Source: Trichomonas vaginalis G3 (lineage: Eukaryota; Parabasalia; Trichomonadida; Trichomonadidae). From it: 64,000 nucleotides of DNA. The position numbers and the translations under genes are program-made. The DNA lies in assembly GCF_026262505.1 (NCBI RefSeq), contig NC_067208.1, forward strand, positions 18,175,962 to 18,239,961, written 5' to 3'. The notes below the pieces were generated by a model that saw nothing but the letters and a program-made list of their open reading frames with translations, was not told where the DNA came from and did not search any database. The first letter of the stretch is position 1. Every line of letters starts with the position of its first letter. Below are positions 51,693-59,986 of the stretch, piece by piece.

Positions 51693-51915
51693 GTCGGAAG
51701 GAAGAACTTTTCCAGTTGTCGGGAAAAATTTTTCCAGTTGTCGGGAAATTTTTTTCCAGTTGTCGGGAAAAATTTTTCCAGTTGTCGGGAAAAAAGTTCT
51801 CAATTTTCGAAAATTTGAATGGTTTACGGACGGACAACAGGAAAATTTTTTCCAGTTGTCGGGAAATTTTTTTCCAGTTGTCGGGAAATTTTTTTCTTGT
51901 CGGAAGGAAGAACTT
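51693..51915. repeat. Array of short hairpins (TTTTTCC-AGTTGTCG-GGAAAAA) between direct repeats
   Basis: Six copies of TTTCCAGTTGTCGGGAAA, four at 51708-51793 and two at 51844-51890. Each can fold with ~7-bp arms around an 8-base loop. The whole is bounded by the 17-base direct repeat GTCGGAAGGAAGAACTT at 51693-51709 and 51899-51915. It sits in the gap between the ATPase and the first KilA-N gene. It might be a protein-binding cluster (origin or regulatory site) or a slippage product. Confidence 0.8.
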
Positions 51916-52001
51916 GGAATGCCAGAAGGATTTGACAAGACAATTTACCTTATAGAACTACCTGAGCCATCTGAAGTCAAGCGTAAAAATAAATGGTTCA
52001 T

Positions 52002-52808
52002 CTACTCTGCTTGTTTGAAGTTGTCAAAATACTCTGTTATTTTTTCCTTCAGTAGCGGTAAGTCTTCTTTGAAGGTAAGTATTGTACAACCTTTCATATC
52101 ATAGTGTGTTTGAGGTAAAGTATCTTGAACTATTTGTTTCACATCTTCATTTGGTGTCATTGAAATCGGTAAGTTTTCACGATAGAACCAATTTCTGTCA
52201 GATTTGTAAATCTTAGCAAGGTCGTAAAAGCTTTTGTTGTTTCTTCTGACTAAATGCAACATAACCATATCTCTGTCTTCTTCATTTTCCATCTCTTCAG
52301 TATAAATCATATACTTATAGTTCTTTTCCTTTCCTTTTGGTACCGAACGTGGTATTCTTTTCTGAATGCTTTTGTCTTTTGCTTCAAGCTTGTTCTCTAG
52401 CTCTTCACGTTCTTGTCTGTGAATTTCATCTAACATCATGAAAATATAACAAGCGTAACGAGGTGAAGCCCACATTGCAACAGCATTTACAAGAAGTCTA
52501 TGTACATACCAACCTCTCAAACCATTTGGCAAATTTTCACGATTTTCGTACGGAATCTCGACCCGCGGTTTTCTACCACTCGCAAACATATGAGGAAATT
52601 CTTCTAAAAGTTCTTTTGTCTGTTGGTTTTCAAACCAATGACGTGCTTGCTTTGTAGAACGAAGAGTATTCAAAATACTTTGCATTTGGTACATATCGTC
52701 TTTGACCGAACGAATGAGACGTAACTGTTTGTTAAACTGAACCCACTCATATTCTTCATTTATAGCTTCATGGACTATAACTGTTGTTGTGTTCTCGGTT
52801 GTTGACAT
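52002..52808 (-). CDS. KilA-N domain protein, 268 aa
   Basis: The KilA-N core is visible: RHWFENQQTKELLEEF near residues 57-72, then GLRGWYVHRLLVNAVAMWAS and YACYIFMMLDEIHRQE near 107-143. A Lys-rich linker and a second, diverged C-terminal part follow. KilA-N domains bind DNA and are common in phages, giant viruses and Trichomonas genomes. Start MSTTENTTTVIVHEAINEEY with the leader TATGTAAAGACAG shared with the two other KilA-N genes. Confidence 0.7.
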   Translation of the reverse strand: MSTTENTTTVIVHEAINEEYEWVQFNKQLRLIRSVKDDMYQMQSILNTLRSTKQARHWFENQQTKELLEEFPHMFASGRKPRVEIPYENRENLPNGLRGWYVHRLLVNAVAMWASPRYACYIFMMLDEIHRQEREELENKLEAKDKSIQKRIPRSVPKGKEKNYKYMIYTEEMENEEDRDMVMLHLVRRNNKSFYDLAKIYKSDRNWFYRENLPISMTPNEDVKQIVQDTLPQTHYDMKGCTILTFKEDLPLLKEKITEYFDNFKQAE

Positions 52809-52829
52809 ATCTGTCTTTACATACAGGAT

Positions 52830-53110
52830 AAAAAAATATTTTATAAAAAACTAACTTTATTTTTTCTATCTTAAGGAAATTCATGATTTTCATAGAGTTT
52901 TGGCGACCAGGATTTCTTACCTACTCGCAATTTTTTACGATTTTCGTACGGAATCTCTTCTCTCGGTTTTCCGAGGAAAGCAATCTTATGCCATTTTACT
53001 CAGATTTTCATACGGAATTCAGCAAAAATAATGTTTAGGGTAGAAGGTTAGATCTAACCTGTCTTCTACCCTCTTTTCTACCCCAGTTATTTTATAAGCG
53101 TTTTACATGG
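52830..53110. repeat. Intergenic copy of element 3 terminal-type repeat (first of four)
   Basis: Holds CTATCTTAAGGAAATTCATG followed by the GGGTAGAAGG / ATCTAACC / TTTTCTACCC words of the element ends. Similar copies lie at 53800-54180, 55140-55385 and 56100-56200, each directly behind a gene of the KilA-N cluster, in one or the other orientation. They may act as terminators or as recombination seams between gene modules. Confidence 0.7.
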
Positions 53111-53122
53111 TAAACGTTATTT

Positions 53123-53737
53123 TTACATGTATTTTTCAGCAACTTCGTCAAATAATTTTATAGCTTTAGCTATCTCATCTACTTCAAACGTTTCTTTACC
53201 TTTCGTGGGAGCACCATACATTTTCTCAAACTTTTCAAGTAGTTCTGTTTCTGCAGCTCTCATATCGTTAACGAACGCAACCTTAACTCTATTGACTGTA
53301 CTGTCATATCTTTGAGTTATATTAAATGTTCTTCCTATCTTATATCTCTTTGTATTGAAGTCCTTCGGTTTCTGAACGATATAAAGTAAGCCTTCACTGC
53401 AACGTTCCGTATCGAATGAACCATATGTTATGAAATTATATCCAACAACTGGGTCAATCCAGAACAAAACTATTGGTATAAGACTTTTGTCTATAAGATA
53501 TGCTGTAGTTCCATGAAATCTTACCGATATCATAAGCTCAGGATTTTTTGTCAAAATTTTCTGAGTAGAAGCATTTCTAACCCAGTCGTGGGATGTTTTC
53601 TTTTCAGATAGTGTTAAAATGTCTGACAAAGAATATTTGTTGTATTTCTTTGAGTATCTTACGTTTAAATCACCTATTCTAACCAATTTGGTGTCATTGT
53701 CTATCTTTCTAACTGTTTCAAACTCAGTGTTTGACAT
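53123..53737 (-). CDS. KilA-N-like protein with T5orf172 (GIY-YIG-type) C-terminal domain
   Basis: 204 residues. The N-terminal part (YSKKYNKYSLSDILTLSEKK; HDWVRNASTQKILTKNPEL) resembles KilA-N; FHGTTAYLIDKSLIPIVLFW follows. The C-terminal ~95 residues match the T5orf172/MUG113 pattern: GLLYIVQKP, RYKIGRTFNITQRYDS, AAETELLEKFEKMYG, GKETFEVD. This pair of domains occurs in phage and large-virus proteins thought to bind or cut DNA. Open and probably intact. Confidence 0.7.
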   Translation of the reverse strand: MSNTEFETVRKIDNDTKLVRIGDLNVRYSKKYNKYSLSDILTLSEKKTSHDWVRNASTQKILTKNPELMISVRFHGTTAYLIDKSLIPIVLFWIDPVVGYNFITYGSFDTERCSEGLLYIVQKPKDFNTKRYKIGRTFNITQRYDSTVNRVKVAFVNDMRAAETELLEKFEKMYGAPTKGKETFEVDEIAKAIKLFDEVAEKYM

Positions 53738-53799
53738 TTCCTGTTCTTACATACAAAATAAAAAAAAATATTTTAAAAAAACTAGCTTTTATTTTCTAT

Positions 53800-54180
53800 C
53801 TTAAGGAAATTCATGAAATTTGTGCTGAATTCAGTAAAATATATTTTAGGCGACCAGGTCACTCGGTTAAATGAACTTCTCTGAAAAAGTGTGACAACAT
53901 GACATTTTGACAACAACACAGGAAATATACTTCTTCGTAAATGTTTTGTCAAGACTTCATCGTAATGAGCGTAAATCAGACAAAAATATATTTTAGGGTA
54001 GAAGGGTATATCTACCCCGTTTTCTACCCTCATTTCTACCCCATATGTCCTTACTGAAAAAGTATGTGTTCCATATGTCATTTTACTCAGAATTTTACTC
54101 AGAATTCAATAAAAATATATTTTAGGGTAGAAGGTTAGATCTAACCTCATTTCTACCCTCTTTTCTACCCCAGTTATTTT
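53800..54180. repeat. Intergenic repeat of element 3 containing a fragment of the element 1/2 array repeat
   Basis: Besides GGGTAGAAGG-type words and the ACTCAGAATTTTACTCAG block, bases ~53856-53922 read AACTTCTCTGAAAAAGTGTG followed by ACAACATGACATTTTGACAA. These are words of the tandem repeats that flank the primase-helicase cassette of element 2. A repeat fragment is thus shared between two Maverick families. Confidence 0.75.
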
Positions 54181-55093
54181 ATAAGCGTTTTACATGGTAA
54201 ACATTGTGAATTCGTGAAATTCTAAACAATTTCGTAGCTTCTATTTCTTCTGTCAGTACATCGAATGTTTTAACAATGCCGAAGGTTTCTTTATATTTCT
54301 TCTTGACATCTGAAAGAAGGAAATCGTCAGCTGTTGGATAGTTTTTGTTTAGAAATGTCAACATGTCCATTTTATCTTCTGCTGGTTTCTCTACTTCTTT
54401 CTTTAAGTCAGCATAGTCGTTTCGCATACGTTCTATCTCTTTGACGGAGTAGTTATATTTCCTCATTGCTGCTTTACATTTTGAACATTGCGGGTTCATT
54501 TTTGCGTTATATTCTGAAACCTTACCTGCTAGTATGACTAAGGCGTCAATTGCTCTCTTTAACTCAAAAGTTGCGGGTTTTATCTGTTCATTCCATATCT
54601 TACCTCTTCTATCTTTATCTCTTATCTGCCATACACATTTTGCAACTAACGAAACAAAGTTATCGTAGGTCTTAAACTCCCCAGATTTGTATATGTCAGA
54701 GATGTTCTTATATACCATATCGCAATCTTTGTCCATGACTTTGTGGTTGCAATGAAATCCAAGAAACTCATAGTTTACCTTTCGTATGAACTTCTTTATT
54801 TCTACTGAGTCAGTTGCTTTGACTTCTATTTCATCGAATTCTGGAATAGTAAGCTTTTGTTGTTGGATTTCAGGAAGTTTAGGTAGATGGTCAATAATAT
54901 CCTGCATTTCATAAAGATACTGTTCATTTGTTTCATCTTTCGCACTACAGTCTAAATTATTTGTTAAAAGTTCTTGCTTTATCTTCTGGATTTCTGTTTC
55001 GAAAGTATATGAAGAAGGAATGAAGCTTTTCATCTCTACTAACATTGAAGTTGGGTTCATGACTAACGAGTTTGGTGCTGTTGTTGCTAACAT
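54179..55093 (-). CDS. Unknown protein, 304 aa, in the KilA-N cluster
   Basis: 304 residues, mostly helical. It has a possible metal-binding pair CSKCKAAM near residue 210, another Cys/His group (GFHCNHKVMDKDC) near 128-140, and a coiled coil (KEIERMRNDYADLKKEVEKP). The end (EATKLFRISRIHNVYHVKRL) is basic. It shares leader and downstream repeats with the neighbouring KilA-N genes, so it looks like part of the same accessory set. No family recognised. Confidence 0.55.
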   Translation of the reverse strand: MLATTAPNSLVMNPTSMLVEMKSFIPSSYTFETEIQKIKQELLTNNLDCSAKDETNEQYLYEMQDIIDHLPKLPEIQQQKLTIPEFDEIEVKATDSVEIKKFIRKVNYEFLGFHCNHKVMDKDCDMVYKNISDIYKSGEFKTYDNFVSLVAKCVWQIRDKDRRGKIWNEQIKPATFELKRAIDALVILAGKVSEYNAKMNPQCSKCKAAMRKYNYSVKEIERMRNDYADLKKEVEKPAEDKMDMLTFLNKNYPTADDFLLSDVKKKYKETFGIVKTFDVLTEEIEATKLFRISRIHNVYHVKRL

Positions 55094-55139
55094 GTTCTTA
55101 CAATAAAAATAAAAAAATATTTTTTTAAAAAAACCAACT

Positions 55140-55385
55140 TTATTTCTATCTTAAGGAAATTCATGAAAATTCAAGAGTTTTGTGTGTTTTCTACGAGGGT
55201 AGAAAAGAGGGTAGAAAACGGGTAGATATACCCTTCTACCCTAAAATATATTTTTATTGAATTCAGCAACAAAATTCAAGAGTTTTGTGTGTTTTCTACG
55301 AGGGTAGAAAAGAGGGTAGAAAACGGGGTAGATATACCCTTCTACCCTAAAATATATTTTGTGCTGAATTCAATAAAAAAAAATG
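55140..55385. repeat. Intergenic copy of element 3 terminal-type repeat
   Basis: Two head-to-tail copies of GAGGGTAGAAAAGAGGGTAG followed by ATATACCCTTCTACCCTAAA, each after AAAATTCAAGAGTTTTGTG; inverted relative to the copy at 52985-53095. Confidence 0.7.
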
Positions 55386-55391
55386 GTTCAT

Positions 55392-56052
55392 TTACTCACA
55401 ATATTTTTGTACAAAACGACCCCAAACTTTTAACTTCTTTTCTGCAGCTTCTAATGTTATCTTAGCGAGTTCATATTCTCTAAATTCTCTCTTTAAATCT
55501 TCTTGTTCCCATTGGTCTGGTTCGTATGGAGAATCTCTATAACCAGAACATATCTCACGTTCATGTTCTATTTTTTTCATGCATTTTTCTAACTTCTTGT
55601 TCAAACAAAGGTTTTGCATTCTCTACTGTATCTTCAAGTTCTTCTTCATCTAACTTCTCATGAACTTTCTTGTCTATGGAGTCCATAATTTTTCCAACTG
55701 CTATACAATATTTTGGAGAAGCCCACATTGCTATATAGTTTACGAGTCTTGGGTCTACATACGTTCCTCTAACCTGTTTGATTTCATCAGGAATTCCTGC
55801 ATGAACCTTGTATAAAAAGCAACCCGCGGAAAACAGCGGGTTGGTATATTCTTCACAAAATGCCGTATAATACTCTTCCCAGGACTTATTTTCCAACAAC
55901 CTTCTAAAGTCTTTCCCAAACTGCTGACATATCTTTGTTGCGTTAATATAACCATCCTTGTCTCTACGTAAGACTTCAATACCGTTATAAGTGCCTTTTG
56001 TGAATGTTTCGCCATTAGATTTGTTCGTGAACGTTTTTGCTTCGACTGACAT
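55392..56052 (-). pseudogene. KilA-N domain protein, lightly broken
   Basis: Clear KilA-N: DKDGYINATKICQQFGKDFR, NKSWEEYYTAFCEEY, then GTYVDPRLVNYIAMWASPKY and IAVGKIMDSIDKKVHEKL. The C-terminal part is a charged helical region (EQEDLKREFREYELAKITLE). The leader GTATGTAAGAACAGAAATG matches the other genes of the cluster. About one break in the C-terminal third. Confidence 0.7.
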
Positions 56053-56198
56053 TTCTGTTCTTACATACAAAATAAAAAATATTTTTTAAAAAAACTAAAC
56101 TTTTTTTCTATCTTAAGGAAATTTCATGAAAATTCAAGAGGGTAGAAAAGAGGGTAGAAAAGAGGGTAGATATACCCTTCTACCCTAAAATATATTTT

Positions 56199-57059
56199 TC
56201 AATACTTTTTCAGCACTTTTCCGTAGTTGTATATGAAAGACAATTCGAGATAAAAGTCATAGTACAATGGTATAATATGCTGCACACCGTTTGTTGTGAA
56301 CCAAACTTGAAAGTCAGAGAAACTGTTACTAGGTGGTTCGTAGAATTTAGAAGCAAAGTCATAAAAGTCCTTACCGATACAAAGAAAACTGTTGTTGCTT
56401 GAACTGAAACTTGCATGACACATAACATTTTGAGGGTCAAACACGTTTCTATAAACTGTCAAATCTGTTGGTGGGCGTATAAATTTAAACGGACCGTCAG
56501 GTGGCAATGGTTCGTTCTGGTTTAGTAACCGAAGAAATTGTGCCCAAGAACGTTTGTCTACTTCCCAAAATAAAAACTGTGTACTTCTTGGAGGGTTATT
56601 TTCAATCCTTTGAAATGAAACTGTGGAGTTCATCTTGTCATATTCTAGTTTCAGATAGTATGTTCCATTTAGTAAAGAATCGTATTTTTCTTGAAATTCC
56701 CAGTAGTATTTGTTTATTTGAGTTTGAAAGTCATTTAGAGTTTTTTCAAGGTTTTCGTCTGAACGAATTGTAAAGATTCTCATTTCGTCAAATTTGTCTA
56801 TTAGACCATCAGAATCTTTATACTGCCCATGAAAATATACTGCGAACATAAATGCGTTAGTTCTTTTTGAAAACAAAACTCTTCTAAATCCTATTGCCTT
56901 TGCATCTGAAGGACTTTGAAGCCAACGAATTGGAAAGTCAAACCTGTAAGTACGGGATGAAATTTCTTCATCTGATATAGTCCTACCGGCGTTTGTAAAG
57001 ATATAGTCTAACGGTTTTGTATCTGCTACATTTGTTCTTTGTTTTTCAACCTGAAACAT
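56199..57059 (-). CDS. Candidate minor virion protein, 286 aa; second copy at 61235-62076
   Basis: Starts MFQVEKQRTNVADTKPLDYI (ATATTAAATG). Beta-rich, with FRFDFPIRWLQSPSDAKAIG-type and RVLFSKRTNAFMFAVYFHG stretches and an end FQVWFTTNG ... YYDFYLELSFIYNYGKV. The ending pattern recurs in 27454-27933 of element 2 and in the second copy within element 3. A jelly-roll capsid-associated protein is possible. Open throughout. Confidence 0.5.
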   Translation of the reverse strand: MFQVEKQRTNVADTKPLDYIFTNAGRTISDEEISSRTYRFDFPIRWLQSPSDAKAIGFRRVLFSKRTNAFMFAVYFHGQYKDSDGLIDKFDEMRIFTIRSDENLEKTLNDFQTQINKYYWEFQEKYDSLLNGTYYLKLEYDKMNSTVSFQRIENNPPRSTQFLFWEVDKRSWAQFLRLLNQNEPLPPDGPFKFIRPPTDLTVYRNVFDPQNVMCHASFSSSNNSFLCIGKDFYDFASKFYEPPSNSFSDFQVWFTTNGVQHIIPLYYDFYLELSFIYNYGKVLKKY

Positions 57060-57096
57060 TTAATATATGTAAAAATATACTGTTTTAAAAAATGTT

Positions 57097-57681
57097 TTAA
57101 AATGGTATGCCATATAGCTTCTTGAATTTGTTAAGATATAGTCTAACTTTTTTTCCATCTGTATCTCTAGCGTTTACATAAGCACAGCCTTCCTTAGTAA
57201 AACATACTTGTAATTTTCTATAGCTTACGCCGGTATAAAAGTAGAAAGAGTCTTGTTCTTCGCTATAGTAGTAAAACTCAAACGTATGCTTGCCATAGTC
57301 TGTAATTTCAATTGCTTCATCTTCTAGTTCGTCGACAAATTCGAATACTATATCTCGAAAATTGCTTTTGTTCTTATTGTTTTCAGAACAAGTGACCCAA
57401 CGTAAATTTTCAAGTCTATTGTCGTTTCTTATACGGTTTATATGGTCTACAAAAGGTAGATTGTTAGGATTCGGTATAAAATGAGTTGCAATGACAACAT
57501 GTTTTAAATAGTGTTTTCCACCAATCCTCATCCTAGCATATCCGTCATTTTGCTCCCATTCGCTTAAAACTCTTTTTGTCTTTTTGTTTCTGACTTCAAA
57601 TGACTCACAACAGTGAATTTCATATTTCTCATCTAACAAACAAGTTTCCCAACGGTCTTCTCCAACAAACTCAGCGTACAT
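57097..57681 (-). CDS. HNH homing-type endonuclease (NUMOD4/HNH_3-like)
   Basis: 194 residues. The N-terminal part resembles NUMOD4 (RWETCLLDEKYEIHCCESFE, KRVLSEWEQNDGYARMRIGG). The HNH core is visible: H-VVIATHFIPNPNNLPFVDH, INRIRNDNRLENLRWVT, CSENNKNKSN. Such genes are selfish endonucleases common in phages and giant viruses. A C-terminal ~75-residue extension is unassigned. A ~90-bp remnant made of both ends of a second copy lies directly upstream. Confidence 0.75.
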   Translation of the reverse strand: MYAEFVGEDRWETCLLDEKYEIHCCESFEVRNKKTKRVLSEWEQNDGYARMRIGGKHYLKHVVIATHFIPNPNNLPFVDHINRIRNDNRLENLRWVTCSENNKNKSNFRDIVFEFVDELEDEAIEITDYGKHTFEFYYYSEEQDSFYFYTGVSYRKLQVCFTKEGCAYVNARDTDGKKVRLYLNKFKKLYGIPF

Positions 57682-57724
57682 TTCAAATAAAATAAAAAAA
57701 TGTTTTTTTAAAAATATTTTGTTT

Positions 57725-57806
57725 TAAATGGTATGCCATTTCATATTTCTCATCTAACAAACAAGTTTCCCAACGGTCTTCTCCAACAACTCAGCGTACA
57801 TTTCAA
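57725..57806 (-). pseudogene. Tiny remnant of a second HNH gene copy
   Basis: AATGGTATGCCAT, as at the 3' end of the HNH gene, stands directly next to TTCATATTTCTCATCTAAC and the start region GCGTACATTTCAAATAAA, as at its 5' end. Most of the copy is gone. It indicates duplication of the endonuclease gene followed by collapse. Confidence 0.7.
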
Positions 57807-57832
57807 ATAAAAATAAAAAAATGTTTTTCTCT

Positions 57833-58412
57833 TTACTTTACGTAACCACCTGCTGCCATAAGTCTTTGACGCCAACCCATACCAGCTAATGAAGGTTGAC
57901 TTTTAGTATTGAAACTAAACTTTGGTTTTGGTTTATCTTCAGTTTTTGGTTTTTCTTCTTCTATCGGTTTTTCGTCACTTTTCGGTTCATCTGACTTTAC
58001 CTCACTTGCAGGTTTAGTTGTGTCGTCAACATCTTCGTAAATATCATATGCCATTTGTTTTTGTTTTCCTTTCAACTTTTTGTGTTTGTTGTAAAGTTTA
58101 GAATATTTCGACTCTAAGTCAATGAGATGTTCTATAATGAACTGTTGGTCAGTGAAGTAAACTTTTCCATCTGTTGTCTCGAAAGCTCCTTCAGACTTCA
58201 ATATTTTATTTGTGAGAGTCTGTTTCTTTTTTGAGATACTAGCCGTTCCATTTCTATGAAAAGTGACTTTGTAGTTAGGGTTTGTATTTCCAGACCTGGC
58301 ACTTTCTATTATTGAATTTTTCTCTTCATCTGTAAGTTCTTTGACAGGTTTTGACAATTTCTGAACTTTTTGTTTGTGGTGTCAAATCTACGGTTTCAAC
58401 TTCTTCGGTCAT
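57833..58412 (-). pseudogene. Unknown charged virion-type protein, lightly broken
   Basis: The main part reads LTDEEKNSIIESARSGN, then a coiled coil (SKYSKLYNKHKKLKGKQKQM), a Lys/Glu/Pro-rich linker (KPIEEEKPKTEDKPKPK) and a basic Gly-containing end (GWRQRLMAAGGYVK). Leader TTTTACTGAGATGAAATG, the same as that of the next small gene. About one break near the start. Confidence 0.5.
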
Positions 58413-58431
58413 TTCATCTCAGTAAAAAATT

Positions 58432-58583
58432 TTAGTTTGGTTTGTTTTCAACTGGTTGTTTAGGTTTTTTAAGTCGGTCTAAAACTTCCTGAGGTATAGG
58501 AGAACTTGACAAACACGTGGTGTAACTGCTGGAAGTCGACAAATCCATCTTGAACCCATTTGTCTCAATGCTGTATTGTTCAT
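58432..58583 (-). pseudogene. Small basic protein (~50 codons), probably broken
   Basis: MNNTALRQMGSRW at the start and IPQEVLDRLKKPKQPVENKP at the end. The leader TTTTACTGAGATGAAATG is identical to that of the preceding gene. The plan (basic start, then x-P-x-E-x-L-x-x-L-K) resembles the small proteins of elements 1 and 2. About one break. Confidence 0.4.
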
Positions 58584-58602
58584 TTCATCTCAGTAAAAAA
58601 TT

Positions 58603-59010
58603 TTACATTCCCCACGTTTGAGGTGGTTGAGGTTGGTTATTGTTTACCCACTGTTGTGCATGGTTATATCCTCTGTTAAAGAATCTTTCACCTTGCCATT
58701 GGTCCATATAGTGTCCTGCTTGGTTATAGTAGTCATTTGCTTTGTTATAATAGTTTCCTGCTTCTCTTCCTACATTGTCCATCCATCCTTGAACTTTTCC
58801 TCTTGTTTCAGGATTTGGAATAAGATTTGCTGCATCTCGTGCTACATCCCAACCTTTCTGTACAGTTTGTATAATAGGTTGTGCTTTCTCTTTAAGTATA
58901 CCTAATGTACTCAAAATCTTCCTTCCAATTCCAAATGCACCTCTAGCTATTGTTCCCACTGCGGGCAAAAATCTGGATGCAACTCCTGCTAATGCGCCAA
59001 ATAAACCCAT
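58603..59010 (-). CDS. Small amphipathic, Gly/Ala-rich protein with Tyr/Asn/Gln-rich tail
   Basis: 135 residues. MGLFGALAGVASRFLPAVGT and IARGAFGIGRKILSTLGIL form a hydrophobic-basic amphipathic region like that of membrane-active viral peptides. The second half is Tyr/Asn/Gln-rich (NYYNKANDYYNQAGHYMDQW) and likely disordered. It is divergent from the integrase gene (16 bases apart). It may be the element 3 counterpart of the 78-residue proteins of elements 1 and 2. Confidence 0.55.
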   Translation of the reverse strand: MGLFGALAGVASRFLPAVGTIARGAFGIGRKILSTLGILKEKAQPIIQTVQKGWDVARDAANLIPNPETRGKVQGWMDNVGREAGNYYNKANDYYNQAGHYMDQWQGERFFNRGYNHAQQWVNNNQPQPPQTWGM

Positions 59011-59026
59011 TTCTTACAGGGTAAAA

Positions 59027-59986
59027 ATGACGAATTCAAACAAGGACCCCTATGTTTCTAAGGCAACAAAGAAAGCACTCATGGTAAAAATCTTTAGTTC
59101 AACACCAAATGCTTGGTTTATGGATATCTTGGAAACATTCCGAGGTATAGAGAAGATGGACCACCATACTGGCTAATATTTGTCGGTCAAAACACAAGAT
59201 ACTGTGAAGCCATACCATTACAGTCCAAAAATATTTAGATGTGAAAACTGCTTTGACAATCTTCGTTGACAAATACCATCCAACAAAACTGACATCTGAC
59301 TGTGAACGTTCTTTCAAATCAGACGATATTAAAAACTATCTGCGTTCAAAAAATGTAAACCAATATTTCATTGTCGACAAAACCATTCTGCTCTTGGTGT
59401 CATTGACAGTTGTATAAAAATCTTAAGAGACTTAAACCAACCACAAAGTGGTGAGGTAGATGAAATGTCATATGACGACAAATATAGACATTTCTCCATG
59501 GCAAAGATGAGACAAGTTTTTAAATATTTACAATAGCCGTAAACAAAAAGGTTTGGGAAACCACTCCCCCGAAGAAATGAAAAACAACCCTGACTTAGAG
59601 AAAGACTATATATTTAATAGTTTAGTCAAAAGAGACAAACAAGAAAGAATGCCAGGCTTCAAACTTAAGAAAGGTGACAAAGTAAAAATAGAAATACCTA
59701 AACGCGACCCATATGAAAATACTATTGACTATGACAACAATGGGAACTCGACAGGTACTCACCTTCGTGTTCGTAAAAATAGAAGAAAGTATACAAGAGA
59801 ATATTATGAAGTTTTAGGCAAACATGGCAAAATGTACACACTGCAAGCAGAAGATAAAACTACTATTGTCAGACCTCGTTTTCAAACTTGTTAAGGTTCA
59901 AGGTGGTATACTTTCAAAGACAGTTTCCTAACAAATATAAGACAACTCCTGACGAATATGCTAAAGAAGTTGAAAATGACGACTAA
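59027..59986 (+). pseudogene. Retroviral-type (rve) integrase, element 3, broken
   Basis: Recognisable parts: LIFVGQNTRYCEAIPLQSKN, a SDCERSFKSDD block, NHSALGVIDSCIKILRDLNQ, and a C-terminal basic SH3-like part FKLKKGDKVKIEIPKRDPYE and RRKYTREYYEVLGKHGKMYT. The order and the HSALGVIDS motif match Maverick integrases. Broken at about five places. Its end overlaps the end of the convergent fibre gene by four bases. Confidence 0.75.
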
